From positions 29,102 to 93,101 of the forward strand of contig JAFTGB010000028.1 of NCBI GenBank assembly GCA_017458125.1: a DNA stretch of 64,000 nucleotides, in the 5' to 3' direction. The position numbers and the translations under genes are program-made. The number at the start of each line of letters is the position of its first letter. The stretch's first letter is position 1. The notes beneath the pieces are model-generated. The model was not told the DNA's origin and searched no databases. It worked only from the letters and a program-made list of their open reading frames with translations. Shown piece by piece: positions 17,180 to 26,203 of the stretch. This DNA comes from Prevotella sp. (GTDB lineage: Bacteria > Bacteroidota > Bacteroidia > Bacteroidales > Bacteroidaceae).

Positions 17180-20146
17180 CTAATTGATTGTTACCTTCTT
17201 ACCATTCTTAATATACACGCCCTTGGCTGTCGGCTTGCTGACGCGGCGGCCCTGCAGGTCGTAATAGACATCATCGGCCTCATCCTCTAAGCTTATGCTG
17301 CCGACACCCAGCGTCTCTCCCTCTATCGAATAGCCACGGGCGGCAGACGACTTCGGTATCACCAGCCAGGCCTTGTGCCCCTCTATTTGGAAGGCACTGC
17401 CATTGGCCGCACCCCAGTACCAGCCGAAGACGTTATTCAGCGCACTGCCTGCCTTGCCGTACGACAGCTTGTAGTGATAGCCGTCGCCCGTAGTCGTAGT
17501 AGCCTCGTCGCTGCCACGCAGCAGGTTGGTGCCTGAGTATGTATCCTCACTCCAAGTACTCTTTAATTGATAAGATGAAGATTTCTTTTGACTGCCTACC
17601 AACATAACAGGGACACCTGCAGGAATCAATTCTGAAGAACTCCCACTGGCAATTGTCGTATAGGTGAGTTTACTATTTACTGCACTTGTTACAACCTGGG
17701 CTGTCAATCCTTCTGGCACAATGAAAGCAAAATCCGAATCATAGAATGTGGCATATCCGGCAGCAGAAGTGCTTACCGTCCGTTCTATATTGTCCGCATA
17801 CACCGTCACTTGGCACCAGTCTTCCTTACCATTCTCGGCCTCAACATTAATGAAAGTCCTACCTGGCTTCAGCCCCTGCACCACGCCATTGCTCACGGTA
17901 GCGATTGAAGGGTCGTCAGAGGACCATTTCAATGTGCCACCATAGGCCTTGGGAACGACGGTATAGTCAAGTGCCAGCTTATCGCCTCGCTTTAGCCTTA
18001 TATTTCCAGATGGGAGTTCCAGCCTAACGGGGGCATTCGCATCTTTCACCGACAAAATCTGCACAGGCGTAGTCCTATTTGTGATTGAGCCATCACCTAA
18101 TTCGCCTTCGTCATTTTCACCACATGCCCATAATGTGCCATCTTCTGTGATAAAGAAAGTCCTGTGGGCTCCTACTGAAGCATTTACAACCCCTTCGGCC
18201 ATCAGATACTGTGTTGTACCTCCGATTCCTCCCCTGATTGGTCCTGCTGTCTCACCATAAGTATTTGTTCCAAAGCCCCATAGCGTACCATCTTTTTTGA
18301 TAAAGACGCTATGTCCATAGCCCTTAGCGGCAAAAACGACATCATCAGCAGCCTTTCTAATATTACCATACGTGCAATCCCATAGTGTATTGTCTTTTTT
18401 GATGGCCAAGAAACCGTTCCCTTCGGAAAAAGCAGAAACAAAAACGACATCGTCCATCAGTTTCGTTGGTGTAGCGGTAGACGAGACATTGTCTCCAAGA
18501 CACAGATTACCGTACTGATTACTGCCAAACACCCATAGTGTGCCATCGGTTTTGACAACATAGGAACTGTAATTACCTGCGGCAATCATTGCCACATTAC
18601 CCATTATTTTGCCTGGCACACTACGTTTTGATATAGACTTGTCAACTCCCAGCTGACCGTATGTATTGCTGCCACAAGTCAATAAGCTACCATCGTCCAT
18701 CAGTATTAAGGAGTGGTTTGTGCCTGTCGATATGGCTTTCGCACCAAACACTGCATAATCAGGAGACGTCTGGTTTGCATACGATTGATTTCCTAATCGT
18801 CCATCGCTGTTATAGCCAAAACCATAGACCATCCCAACATGGTTCAACAGTAATGTATGTCTCCAGCCTGCTGATGCTGCTGTAACATCGTCGAAGACTT
18901 TGCCAGGAGACAAAAGGCCTGAGGTGCTACCCATGCCCAACCGACCGTCTCCACCACTACCGCAAGCCCATAGCGAGCCATCATTCTTAACAAACATGGT
19001 ATGGTTATACCCGGAAGATACTGACAAAGCACCTGTGCCGTCATCAAATTTGGTTGAGGAGGGCATGCTGTTGACAACCTTGACCTTGAAAATTCCCGTC
19101 ACCCCATTAGAAGTTGTAGCACGGATAATAGTTGTTCCAAGCTTTTTGGCATACACAGAACCATCAGCGTAAGCCTTAACAGCAGATTCGTCATCTGAAC
19201 TCCATGTAACTTCTGTGGTCGCCTCTAAAGGAGTCACTACATAACGCATACTATAGGAATGGCCAGCTATCAGCATCTTTGGCATTAATATCTCTATGGC
19301 AGTTGGGGCAATGATTTTCTTCACCGTATATTTTTCCGTCAAAACCTCACTGGTCTCATAACCATCCTTATATGCAATAGCTTTCAGCGTACATACCTCG
19401 TTTATTGTGACAGGTGACGTGTATTTGATACTGCTCTTTGACGGTGTGCTTCCATTTAATGTATAATAGATGTCAGCGCCGTCTCGATTGCAGGTGAGGG
19501 CAACCTTTGTGCCTTCTAACACTTCACTACCTGAAGGACTTGCCTCCAGCACCAGTTTCTTACCCTCTTTTACCGTCACCTGGACATATACATCTGGGCC
19601 AGAGTTGTTTTGGGCAGTAATCGTTGCGGTTCCTGCCGATTTGGCCGTCAGTTTTCCATAAGCACCTACGGTAACTACATTAGAATTGCTCGTGAACCAA
19701 TCAATCTTTGCATCTCCAGAAGGCGGAAAAAACGACCAGTTAAGAGTCAACTGCTCGCCTTCCTCCATCGTTACACTGCCAGGCAGTCCTGTGATGTTTC
19801 GCGCATTGCAGGTAACATAATAGTTCAGCGTTGCTGGCACATTCCCACCAGGAGTACCATCGCTTCTGACATACAAGACGTTACAAATCACGACTTGGCT
19901 ACCTGTAAAATACGAACGAATTTGGACCGTACCATTGACGGACACATAAAGATGTGGGCTATTAGAGCTAAAAGAGGCATTCATTGCCGTATATCCCATC
20001 CTTTCGGGAGGGTCGGGTATGTTGAACTGATCGCCAACATAACCGGAATACTGTGCATTGGTGACCAATGCTAAAAATAGAAAACTAATGAATAACAGGC
20101 ATCTTCTTGTGATACTTTTTACCTTTGTTTGTATTTTCTCCATCAT
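17180..20146 (-). CDS. Secreted RCC1-repeat / Ig-like protein with T9SS-like tail
   Basis: A 988-aa secreted protein. Signal peptide at 15-32 (LLFISFLFLALVTNAQ); Big_2-like Ig domain near 115-195; a chitobiase/HEX C-terminal-like domain (YYTLNGSTPSKSS) near 195-278; a second Big_2 near 285-360; seven RCC1-type repeats near 370-700 (typical unit: SLWACGSGGDGRLGMG); another Big_2 near 705-785; a C-terminal beta domain; and a closing DLQGRRV...GVYIKNGKKVTIN tail like Bacteroidetes type IX sorting tails. RCC1 repeats build seven-bladed propellers, which matches the count. The gene is visibly less GC-rich than its neighbours, suggesting acquisition. Ligand unknown. Confidence 0.8.
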   Translation of the reverse strand: MMEKIQTKVKSITRRCLLFISFLFLALVTNAQYSGYVGDQFNIPDPPERMGYTAMNASFSSNSPHLYVSVNGTVQIRSYFTGSQVVICNVLYVRSDGTPGGNVPATLNYYVTCNARNITGLPGSVTMEEGEQLTLNWSFFPPSGDAKIDWFTSNSNVVTVGAYGKLTAKSAGTATITAQNNSGPDVYVQVTVKEGKKLVLEASPSGSEVLEGTKVALTCNRDGADIYYTLNGSTPSKSSIKYTSPVTINEVCTLKAIAYKDGYETSEVLTEKYTVKKIIAPTAIEILMPKMLIAGHSYSMRYVVTPLEATTEVTWSSDDESAVKAYADGSVYAKKLGTTIIRATTSNGVTGIFKVKVVNSMPSSTKFDDGTGALSVSSGYNHTMFVKNDGSLWACGSGGDGRLGMGSTSGLLSPGKVFDDVTAASAGWRHTLLLNHVGMVYGFGYNSDGRLGNQSYANQTSPDYAVFGAKAISTGTNHSLILMDDGSLLTCGSNTYGQLGVDKSISKRSVPGKIMGNVAMIAAGNYSSYVVKTDGTLWVFGSNQYGNLCLGDNVSSTATPTKLMDDVVFVSAFSEGNGFLAIKKDNTLWDCTYGNIRKAADDVVFAAKGYGHSVFIKKDGTLWGFGTNTYGETAGPIRGGIGGTTQYLMAEGVVNASVGAHRTFFITEDGTLWACGENDEGELGDGSITNRTTPVQILSVKDANAPVRLELPSGNIRLKRGDKLALDYTVVPKAYGGTLKWSSDDPSIATVSNGVVQGLKPGRTFINVEAENGKEDWCQVTVYADNIERTVSTSAAGYATFYDSDFAFIVPEGLTAQVVTSAVNSKLTYTTIASGSSSELIPAGVPVMLVGSQKKSSSYQLKSTWSEDTYSGTNLLRGSDEATTTTGDGYHYKLSYGKAGSALNNVFGWYWGAANGSAFQIEGHKAWLVIPKSSAARGYSIEGETLGVGSISLEDEADDVYYDLQGRRVSKPTAKGVYIKNGKKVTIN

Positions 20147-20405
20147 TATACGTCCTCGTTTTTAAAAAAAGAAGAAAAGGCGTGCAACCATTCGCTACAA
20201 GTATCCTATTTCAGCATGTGAGGAAACCTCATTTTATCTGTCAAAGTACGAACGGGAACGACGCGCAATTCATTTGTTAGTAATAAAATTATATCAAGTC
20301 CCTGATGAGAGGGCAGCACATAGTACCGGCTGCAACTCCCTGAATATCATCTGTACTGTCTGTTTCTTATGCTATGTTTATTGGGTTCGACTTCTTTTTA
20401 TATAG

Positions 20406-21314
20406 TTATAGACTTTCTATTTCTTCTATCGAAAGACCTGTGTACTTGGCTATCAAGGCTGCAGCCATACCGTCATCCTTCATCTTGTGCGCATTCTCCT
20501 TAATTGCTTCGGCACGACCTTCTGCCCGGCCTTTGGCCATACCCTTTGCCATACCTTTGGCTTCGCCTTCTGCTATTCCTTTCTTGTAACTGCCCTCTCT
20601 GAGCACGCGTTCGTCAACCAATGCCATCCAGAAGTCTGAATAGGCTTGGAGCTGTGCATCGGAATAGGCCGACTTCTCAAGGATTTCAAGGGCCATACGG
20701 GTTTCGGGATTTTCCAACAATTCTTCAGGCACCTGCTGCGTGTGTTCATCTATCTCGGTCAGGAAGCGAAGCCAGAGTACGGCCATCTTCTTTTCTACGA
20801 TGGTCTTCGGTGTGAACTTCTTCAGATCGATGAATACAAAGTGGAAACCCTCAAGGACACGGTCGGTATGCTCTACGTTGACTACGGCATAGTGGTGGTA
20901 GTACTCGTCGGGGCCTACACCGTCGCCAAGGTTCAGTCCTTCGTTGACCAGGTTCAGCGAGTAGACGGGCTGGATGAGCGAATAGTCCTCACCCACGCCT
21001 GCCTGTTTGACCACAGCCTTCGATGCATTCAGTATGACGCGCTGACGGAACTCGTCGCTCCAGTAGAGCTGCATCTCGACGATGAACTCACGCCCCTGAT
21101 TGTCGTGGCAGCGCACGTCAACAATGCTATTCTTTTTACCGGGGTTCTCAGGTATCATCTCAGGAGTGGCATACTCCACGCGTTCAATCTCACGCCCTGC
21201 CTCTAAGGGCAGCAACGCGTTGAGCAGGCTCTTCACCAAGTCGGGATGTTCACCGAACAGCAGCTTGAATGTCAGGTCGGCCTTCGGATTGAGGTATTTT
21301 CCTTTTACGTTCAT
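20406..21314 (-). CDS. Rpn-family PD-(D/E)XK nuclease
   Basis: A 302-aa protein of the Rpn/PDDEXK_2 family (recombination-promoting nucleases, formerly called transposases). N-terminal signature LTFKLLFGEHPDLVKSLLNALLP and the catalytic core IVDVRCHD...FIVEMQL, giving D-(x)n-ExQ, appear near residues 60-85. The C-terminus carries a low-complexity AEGEAKGMAKGMAKGRAEG stretch encoded by tandem DNA repeats (20527-20580), typical of the family and prone to length change. It is preceded by its own promoter at 21451 with a 130-nt leader. Related Rpn proteins have anti-phage roles. Confidence 0.85.
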   Translation of the reverse strand: MNVKGKYLNPKADLTFKLLFGEHPDLVKSLLNALLPLEAGREIERVEYATPEMIPENPGKKNSIVDVRCHDNQGREFIVEMQLYWSDEFRQRVILNASKAVVKQAGVGEDYSLIQPVYSLNLVNEGLNLGDGVGPDEYYHHYAVVNVEHTDRVLEGFHFVFIDLKKFTPKTIVEKKMAVLWLRFLTEIDEHTQQVPEELLENPETRMALEILEKSAYSDAQLQAYSDFWMALVDERVLREGSYKKGIAEGEAKGMAKGMAKGRAEGRAEAIKENAHKMKDDGMAAALIAKYTGLSIEEIESL

Positions 21315-21450
21315 ATCGCCATTTTCTGCTCATTAAGTGTACCATTCACCCAAAGACGGTCTATTCCCTTCTGAAGACGAGAGTTTAATAGATGCATAAT
21401 TGTCCGTTTTGTTAACTGCTTTCTGTAGCAGCAATTCTTGCTGCCATCGG

Positions 21451-21458
21451 CAAAGATA
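21451..21458 (-). promoter_or_regulatory. -7 element of the Rpn gene
   Basis: TATCTTTG on the minus strand, about 136 bp before the ATG at 21314, divergent from the nucleoside-kinase promoter. Confidence 0.5.
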
Positions 21459-21507
21459 GGAATAATTTTTAAAACGGCAAAACTTTCAGCAGAAAAACAT
21501 GTTTCAA

Positions 21508-21539
21508 TTTGTTTTATTGGCCAATTTGTACTACCTTTG
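21508..21539 (+). promoter_or_regulatory. Promoter of nucleoside kinase
   Basis: TTTG 21508-21511, 20 nt, TACCTTTG 21532-21539. It shows that the in-frame ATG at 21499 is not the start. Confidence 0.65.
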
Positions 21540-21564
21540 CGACTGTAAACCTAAAATCAGGACT

Positions 21565-23244
21565 ATGCTACAGATACGCTGCAAGAACAACAACGTCACC
21601 AAGAGTTTCGCGGAAGGCACGTCGCTGCTGGACGTGTACCAGGAGTTTGCCGACGACATACGGCTGCCCTACCCTGTCGTGTCCGCCAAGGTCAACAACC
21701 GGTCGCAGGGACTGAAGTTCAGGCTCTACCAGAACCGCGACGTGGAGTTTATGGATGCCCGCGAGGGCAGCGGCCACCGTGTCTACGTACGCTCGCTCTG
21801 CTTCGTGCTCTACAAGGCCACGCAGGACGTATTCCCCGGCTCCAAGCTCTTTATCGAACACTCGCTGTGCCGCGGCTACTACTGCAACTTCAAGAAGCGC
21901 ACCGGCGACGTGCTGACCGATGACGACGTGGACAAAATCAGGGCGAGAATGCAGGAAATCATCGACATGGACATGCCTTTCCGACGGACGGAGGCCACCA
22001 CCGAGGAGGCCGTCAGGGTGTTCGCCGAACGGGGCTTCGCCGACAAGGTGAAGCTGTTGGAGACCAGCGGACAGGTCTATTCCGACTACTACACGCTGGG
22101 CGACACCGTGGACTACTACTACGGGCCGCTGGTACCCAGCGCGGGCTACCTGAGGGTGTGGGGACTGGTGCGCTACGAGCAGGGCCTGCTGCTGCGCGTC
22201 CCCGACTGGAACAACCCGAACCAACTGGCCGAATGGGTGGAGCAGCCCAAGACCTTCGAGCTGTTTGCCGAGAAGACGCATTGGGACATCATCATGCGGC
22301 TGTCGAATGCCGGCGACGTCAACAAGGCCATCCAGCGCGGACATGCCTCGGAGCTCATTCAGGTGAGCGAGGCCTTGCAGGAGAAGAAGATTGTGCAGAT
22401 TGCCGAAGAGATAGACCGCCGTTTCCACCGCAAGAAGAACCCCGTGCGCATCATCCTCATCACAGGACCGTCGTCGTCGGGCAAGACCACGTTCTGCAAG
22501 CGCCTGTCGGTGCAGCTGTTAGCATGCGGACTGCGACCCGTCTCGTTCTCGACCGACGACTATTTCGTCAACCGCGTGGACACGCCCAAGCTGCCTAACG
22601 GCGACTACGACTTCGACAACATCGAGACCGTGGAGTACACGCTGTTGGAAGACCATCTGCTGCGGCTGATGCAGGGCGAGCGGGTGGAGATACCGGAATA
22701 CAACTTCGTGACGGGCAAGCGCGAGTGGAACGGCAAGAAGCTGAAACTGTCGGGCGACACGGTGCTCATCGTCGAGGGCATACACGCCTTGAACCCCCTG
22801 CTGACCAAGAAAATCGACGACTCGCTGAAATACAAAATATACATCTCGGCACTGACCAGCATCTCGTTAGACGACCACAACTGGATACCGACACGCGACA
22901 ACCGACTGCTGCGCCGCATCATCCGCGACTACAACAAGGGAGCCTACACGGCCAAGGAGACCATCAGCCAGTGGAAAAACGTCTGCAAGGCCGAAGACCA
23001 GTGGATATTCCCCTATCAGGAGACGGCCGACGTGATGTTCAACTCGGCGCTGAACATTGAGTTTGCCGTCCTGCGCACGCATGCCGAGCTGATTCTGAGC
23101 AGCGTGCCCAAGAACTGTCCTGAGTACGCCGAGGCCTTCCGGCTGCTGAAGTTCATCCACTTCTTCCTGCCCGTCAGCGACAAGGAGATACCGCCCACCA
23201 GCATCATGCGCGAGTTCGTGGGCGGCTCATCGTTCAAATACTAA
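21565..23244 (+). CDS. Nucleoside (uridine-type) kinase with TGS and tRNA-synthetase-like domains
   Basis: A 559-aa protein starting at MLQIRCKNN, just downstream of the promoter. An N-terminal TGS domain (1-65) is followed by a threonyl/alanyl-tRNA-synthetase second-additional-domain-like region (about 70-250) and a phosphoribulokinase/uridine kinase domain from about 285, with P-loop GPSSSGKTTF, STDDYFVNR and LIVEGIHAL. This architecture is standard for Bacteroidetes and clostridial 'nucleoside kinase' proteins. It phosphorylates nucleosides in salvage; the role of the TGS/SAD part is unknown. Its 3' end overlaps the convergent menD by 11 bp. Confidence 0.88.
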   Translation: MLQIRCKNNNVTKSFAEGTSLLDVYQEFADDIRLPYPVVSAKVNNRSQGLKFRLYQNRDVEFMDAREGSGHRVYVRSLCFVLYKATQDVFPGSKLFIEHSLCRGYYCNFKKRTGDVLTDDDVDKIRARMQEIIDMDMPFRRTEATTEEAVRVFAERGFADKVKLLETSGQVYSDYYTLGDTVDYYYGPLVPSAGYLRVWGLVRYEQGLLLRVPDWNNPNQLAEWVEQPKTFELFAEKTHWDIIMRLSNAGDVNKAIQRGHASELIQVSEALQEKKIVQIAEEIDRRFHRKKNPVRIILITGPSSSGKTTFCKRLSVQLLACGLRPVSFSTDDYFVNRVDTPKLPNGDYDFDNIETVEYTLLEDHLLRLMQGERVEIPEYNFVTGKREWNGKKLKLSGDTVLIVEGIHALNPLLTKKIDDSLKYKIYISALTSISLDDHNWIPTRDNRLLRRIIRDYNKGAYTAKETISQWKNVCKAEDQWIFPYQETADVMFNSALNIEFAVLRTHAELILSSVPKNCPEYAEAFRLLKFIHFFLPVSDKEIPPTSIMREFVGGSSFKY

Positions 23245-24769
23245 GCGACTGGTAATAGTCACGGAGGGCGCACGCATCCACGTCAGCATCGGTAAAGGCT
23301 TCCAAAAGGACGGGACGGTCGCTGTCCATACGGAGCAGCTCGTCCACGGCCCGTTGCAGATGCTGCTGGTCGTGAACCTCCATATAACGGATGTCGTTCT
23401 GCTGACAGACACCTTCGGCCGAGGCAGCATGCGAGGCAGCCACCAGACCGTCGCGGGCAGGACTCTGCCCGAGTCCCGGCAGCATATTGAAGATGCCGCC
23501 GCGATGGTTGTTCATCAGCAAAATACGCAGGTTGCCACCGAGGTTCTGGTTCCACAGCGCGTTCTGGTCGTAGAAGAAACTGAGGTCGCCAAGCACGCAG
23601 ACCACCTTGCCGTTGGTGACGGCGGAGAAGCCTGCCGCCGTAGACAGCGACCCCTCTATGCCGTTGACGCCACGGTTGCACCACACGGGGCGACGGGCGT
23701 AGATGTTGGCCAGACGGATGGCCGAGCTGTTGCCGTAATGGATGGGCACATCGTCTACGACCTGCTCTAAACATTTCACCACCGCCATCTGAGAATAAGG
23801 CGGCACATAGGACTCAGCATGACGGCGCACCCGCGCCACCAGGTCGTCCCACAGCCGGACGAAGGGGTGCGGCTGCTGTTCCAGCATGAAGCGCACCTGG
23901 TCGGCCACCACGTCGGCATCGCCCTGTATGACCTGCGTCAGGTTCATGAACGTGTCCGTCACCTCGCCCGTGGCATTGACCACCCACGTCTCCTTAGCCT
24001 TACGCAGGAAACGCTTCAGCCGTTTGCTGACGATGCTGCCTCCCGTGTAGAGCACGAAGTCGGGCACGTAGTCGGCATTGTCGGCCACCAAAGCCACGGC
24101 CTCGTCCAAATGGGGATTCCACGGTTGTCCGCTGATGAGCATGGGGCGCCGCGACTGCATGAACATGCGGCAGACATGGCTCAGCACATGGGGCGGAATG
24201 TCGGCGGGCGTCAGGCTGATGACGCGCTCCTCGGGCAACTGGCCGACGCTGAAGTCGAACAGCGGCTCCGTGATGGGCACATTGATGTGGACGGGAGCCT
24301 GCCGCACCATCAGGGCTTCGTTGACCAGCCGGTTGCAGAACCACCGCTCCTCATCGTCGTGCGGCTCGGGCAGCGTCACCGCCTTGGCGACGAAACGGCC
24401 GAGGGCATCGCCCTGCGGCAGCGTCTGACCGTCCAGCTGGTCTATCCACTGAGGCGGCCTGTCGGCAGAAATGACGACGAGCGGGCGCCGCTGATAGTAG
24501 GCTTCGGCCACGGCGGGAGCCGTATTGAGCAAGGCCGTGCCGCTGGTGACGCAGACGGCCACGGGCTGGCCCAGCGCCTGCGTCATGCCTAAGGCGTAGA
24601 ATGCCGCCGACCGCTCATCGGTGACAGGATAGCACCGTATGTCGGGACACTCGTTCAGGTTGTGCACGATGGGCGCATTGCGACTGCCGGGGCAGACCAC
24701 GGCATGGCGCACACCGTGAGCGACGAGCAGGGCGGTCAGTATGTTGACGTTTTCTTTATTGCTATACAT
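23234..24769 (-). CDS. menD: SEPHCHC synthase
   Basis: A 511-aa thiamine-diphosphate enzyme (2-succinyl-5-enolpyruvyl-6-hydroxy-3-cyclohexene-1-carboxylate synthase). It has the N-terminal VVCPGSRNAPI, the conserved catalytic Glu region in VTSGTALLN, and the ThDP/Mg2+ motif GDLSFFYDQNALWNQN...LLMNNHRGGIF. It condenses isochorismate with 2-oxoglutarate. The start codon overlaps the end of menF by 8 bp. It closes the ROK-thioesterase-menF-menD operon; the next menaquinone genes are about 7 kb away. Confidence 0.93.
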   Translation of the reverse strand: MYSNKENVNILTALLVAHGVRHAVVCPGSRNAPIVHNLNECPDIRCYPVTDERSAAFYALGMTQALGQPVAVCVTSGTALLNTAPAVAEAYYQRRPLVVISADRPPQWIDQLDGQTLPQGDALGRFVAKAVTLPEPHDDEERWFCNRLVNEALMVRQAPVHINVPITEPLFDFSVGQLPEERVISLTPADIPPHVLSHVCRMFMQSRRPMLISGQPWNPHLDEAVALVADNADYVPDFVLYTGGSIVSKRLKRFLRKAKETWVVNATGEVTDTFMNLTQVIQGDADVVADQVRFMLEQQPHPFVRLWDDLVARVRRHAESYVPPYSQMAVVKCLEQVVDDVPIHYGNSSAIRLANIYARRPVWCNRGVNGIEGSLSTAAGFSAVTNGKVVCVLGDLSFFYDQNALWNQNLGGNLRILLMNNHRGGIFNMLPGLGQSPARDGLVAASHAASAEGVCQQNDIRYMEVHDQQHLQRAVDELLRMDSDRPVLLEAFTDADVDACALRDYYQSLSI

Positions 24770-25781
24770 TATTATATATTATACGGCGCATGGTATCGAG
24801 TTTGGCCTCCGTCTCCAGCCATTCCTCCTCCTCAACGCTGTCGGTGAGCAGTCCGCCACCGGCATAGAGGCGGTAGCCGTCCTGGAAAATGCGCATGCAG
24901 CGAAGGGTGACGAAAAGGTTGGTCTGGCCGTCAACAAACAGCGGACCCATAAACCCGCTGTAGTAGGAGCGGTCGTGAGGCTCGTGCTGCATGATGAAGC
25001 GGAAAGCCTCGCGCTTGGGCAGTCCGCAGACGGCCGGCGTGGGGTGCAGGTCGTGAAGCAGCAGTCCGACAGGCTGGCGGTCGGCAAGAGTGAAACGGAA
25101 GTCGCTGCGCAGGTGGGCCAGATGACCGGCCCGTACCGTCCGCGGTCCTTCCTCGCTGACATCGTTAGCATAGCGTTGCAGAATGCTGCTGATGTAAGTC
25201 GCCACGAAGCGCTGCTCCTGAATGTTCTTGTCGCTCCACGACACCTGGTCGGCATAGGCCATGGTACCGGCAAGGGCTATGGTCTGCCAGCGGTGGTCGT
25301 CGCCGGACAGCAGTATCTCAGGAGTGGCCGTCAGCCAAAGACCGCTGTCCTCCGTATAGGCCAGACTGACGAACATGCGCGGATAGCACTCGCAGGCACG
25401 CTGAAACATGTCGAACGGCGAGGCGTGGCCGACGTTACGGACATCAATGCTGCGCGCCAGAACCAGTTTGCGGAAGTCGCCACTGACCAGACGGGCATGG
25501 TAATCGGTAAAAACGCTGTGATAAGTGCTGCGCGAATGGTCAGACCATTCGGACGAGCCAGACAGCGGGGACAGCCGACAGGGAACAGGCCTGCCAGACC
25601 ACTGCTCAACCGTGTCAGGGCGGATGAGCAGGACAGGATGGTCGTGTGAAGGGGAGAAAGGAACGAGCACAAAGCCCGTGCGGAGTCCTAAGTCAGAGAG
25701 CGACTGCAGGGTGTGGACTTCGCCGGAAATTAACGTACACTCCGCAGCATACGGCAACCGATAAAGTGCAAACCCCGTCAT
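24762..25781 (-). CDS. menF: Isochorismate synthase
   Basis: A 339-aa chorismate-binding enzyme starting at MTGFALYR, whose ATG overlaps the thioesterase stop (ATGA). Conserved elements are KLVLARSIDV, TATPEILLSG, the AGTMAY turn, EQRFVATYI and LHPTPAVCGLPKREAF, ending with YSGFMGP and the RLYAGGGL loop. It converts chorismate to isochorismate, the first committed menaquinone step. A longer in-frame upstream reading merely runs antiparallel through the thioesterase codons and is not used. It is somewhat shorter than proteobacterial MenF, as is usual in Bacteroidetes. Confidence 0.92.
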   Translation of the reverse strand: MTGFALYRLPYAAECTLISGEVHTLQSLSDLGLRTGFVLVPFSPSHDHPVLLIRPDTVEQWSGRPVPCRLSPLSGSSEWSDHSRSTYHSVFTDYHARLVSGDFRKLVLARSIDVRNVGHASPFDMFQRACECYPRMFVSLAYTEDSGLWLTATPEILLSGDDHRWQTIALAGTMAYADQVSWSDKNIQEQRFVATYISSILQRYANDVSEEGPRTVRAGHLAHLRSDFRFTLADRQPVGLLLHDLHPTPAVCGLPKREAFRFIMQHEPHDRSYYSGFMGPLFVDGQTNLFVTLRCMRIFQDGYRLYAGGGLLTDSVEEEEWLETEAKLDTMRRIIYNNV

Positions 25782-26197
25782 GACCGTTTTCTCTGCTTGA
25801 TGATGTAGTTGGTGACACGCACCGTACTGATGAGTTCGCCAGCCGTATTTTTGATGTCCACCTGCCAGACGTGCAGCGTCTTGCCACGGTGCTCCAGACG
25901 GGCGAAAGCCGTCACCGTGTCGCCCTCGCCGACGGCCTGCACATGGCTGCCGCTGACCTCGATGCCCACGCAGGCACAGCCCGGACAGAGGGATGAGGAG
26001 CCCACACCGGCCACGTTCTCGGCCAACGCCAAGGAGGCTCCGCCGCTCAGAAATCCGAAAGGCTGGCGGTTGCGCTCGTCCACCTTCATGCGCGCCATAC
26101 AAGTATTGTCCTCGGGCGTGGAAAGGAACTCCATGCCGAGGGCAGTACTCAGGTTGGGCTTGCTATTAATAATCTGATTGATTTTTTCTACGTTCAT
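25778..26197 (-). CDS. Hotdog-fold thioesterase, probable DHNA-CoA hydrolase (MenI-like)
   Basis: A 139-aa PaaI/YbgC-like hotdog protein with the active-site segment QPFGFLSGGASLALAENV, where Glu is the likely catalytic residue, and strand GIEVSGSHVQAVGEGDTV. It is translationally coupled to menF (4-bp overlap), which points to hydrolysis of 1,4-dihydroxy-2-naphthoyl-CoA, the step between MenB and MenA. The family is broad, so the substrate is assigned from context only. Confidence 0.82.
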   Translation of the reverse strand: MNVEKINQIINSKPNLSTALGMEFLSTPEDNTCMARMKVDERNRQPFGFLSGGASLALAENVAGVGSSSLCPGCACVGIEVSGSHVQAVGEGDTVTAFARLEHRGKTLHVWQVDIKNTAGELISTVRVTNYIIKQRKRS

Positions 26198-26203
26198 GAA
26201 CGC

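Noticed and set aside
21499-21564. Earlier start for the nucleoside kinase
   Set aside because: The -7 box TACCTTTG lies inside this extension, so it is upstream of the transcript start.
23234-23244. menD/nucleoside-kinase overlap as a sequencing error
   Set aside because: Both C-termini look complete and an 11-bp convergent overlap is compatible with two intact genes.
25782-26102. Upstream extension of menF
   Set aside because: It reads out of frame through the thioesterase gene; the ATG overlapping the thioesterase stop is the natural start.
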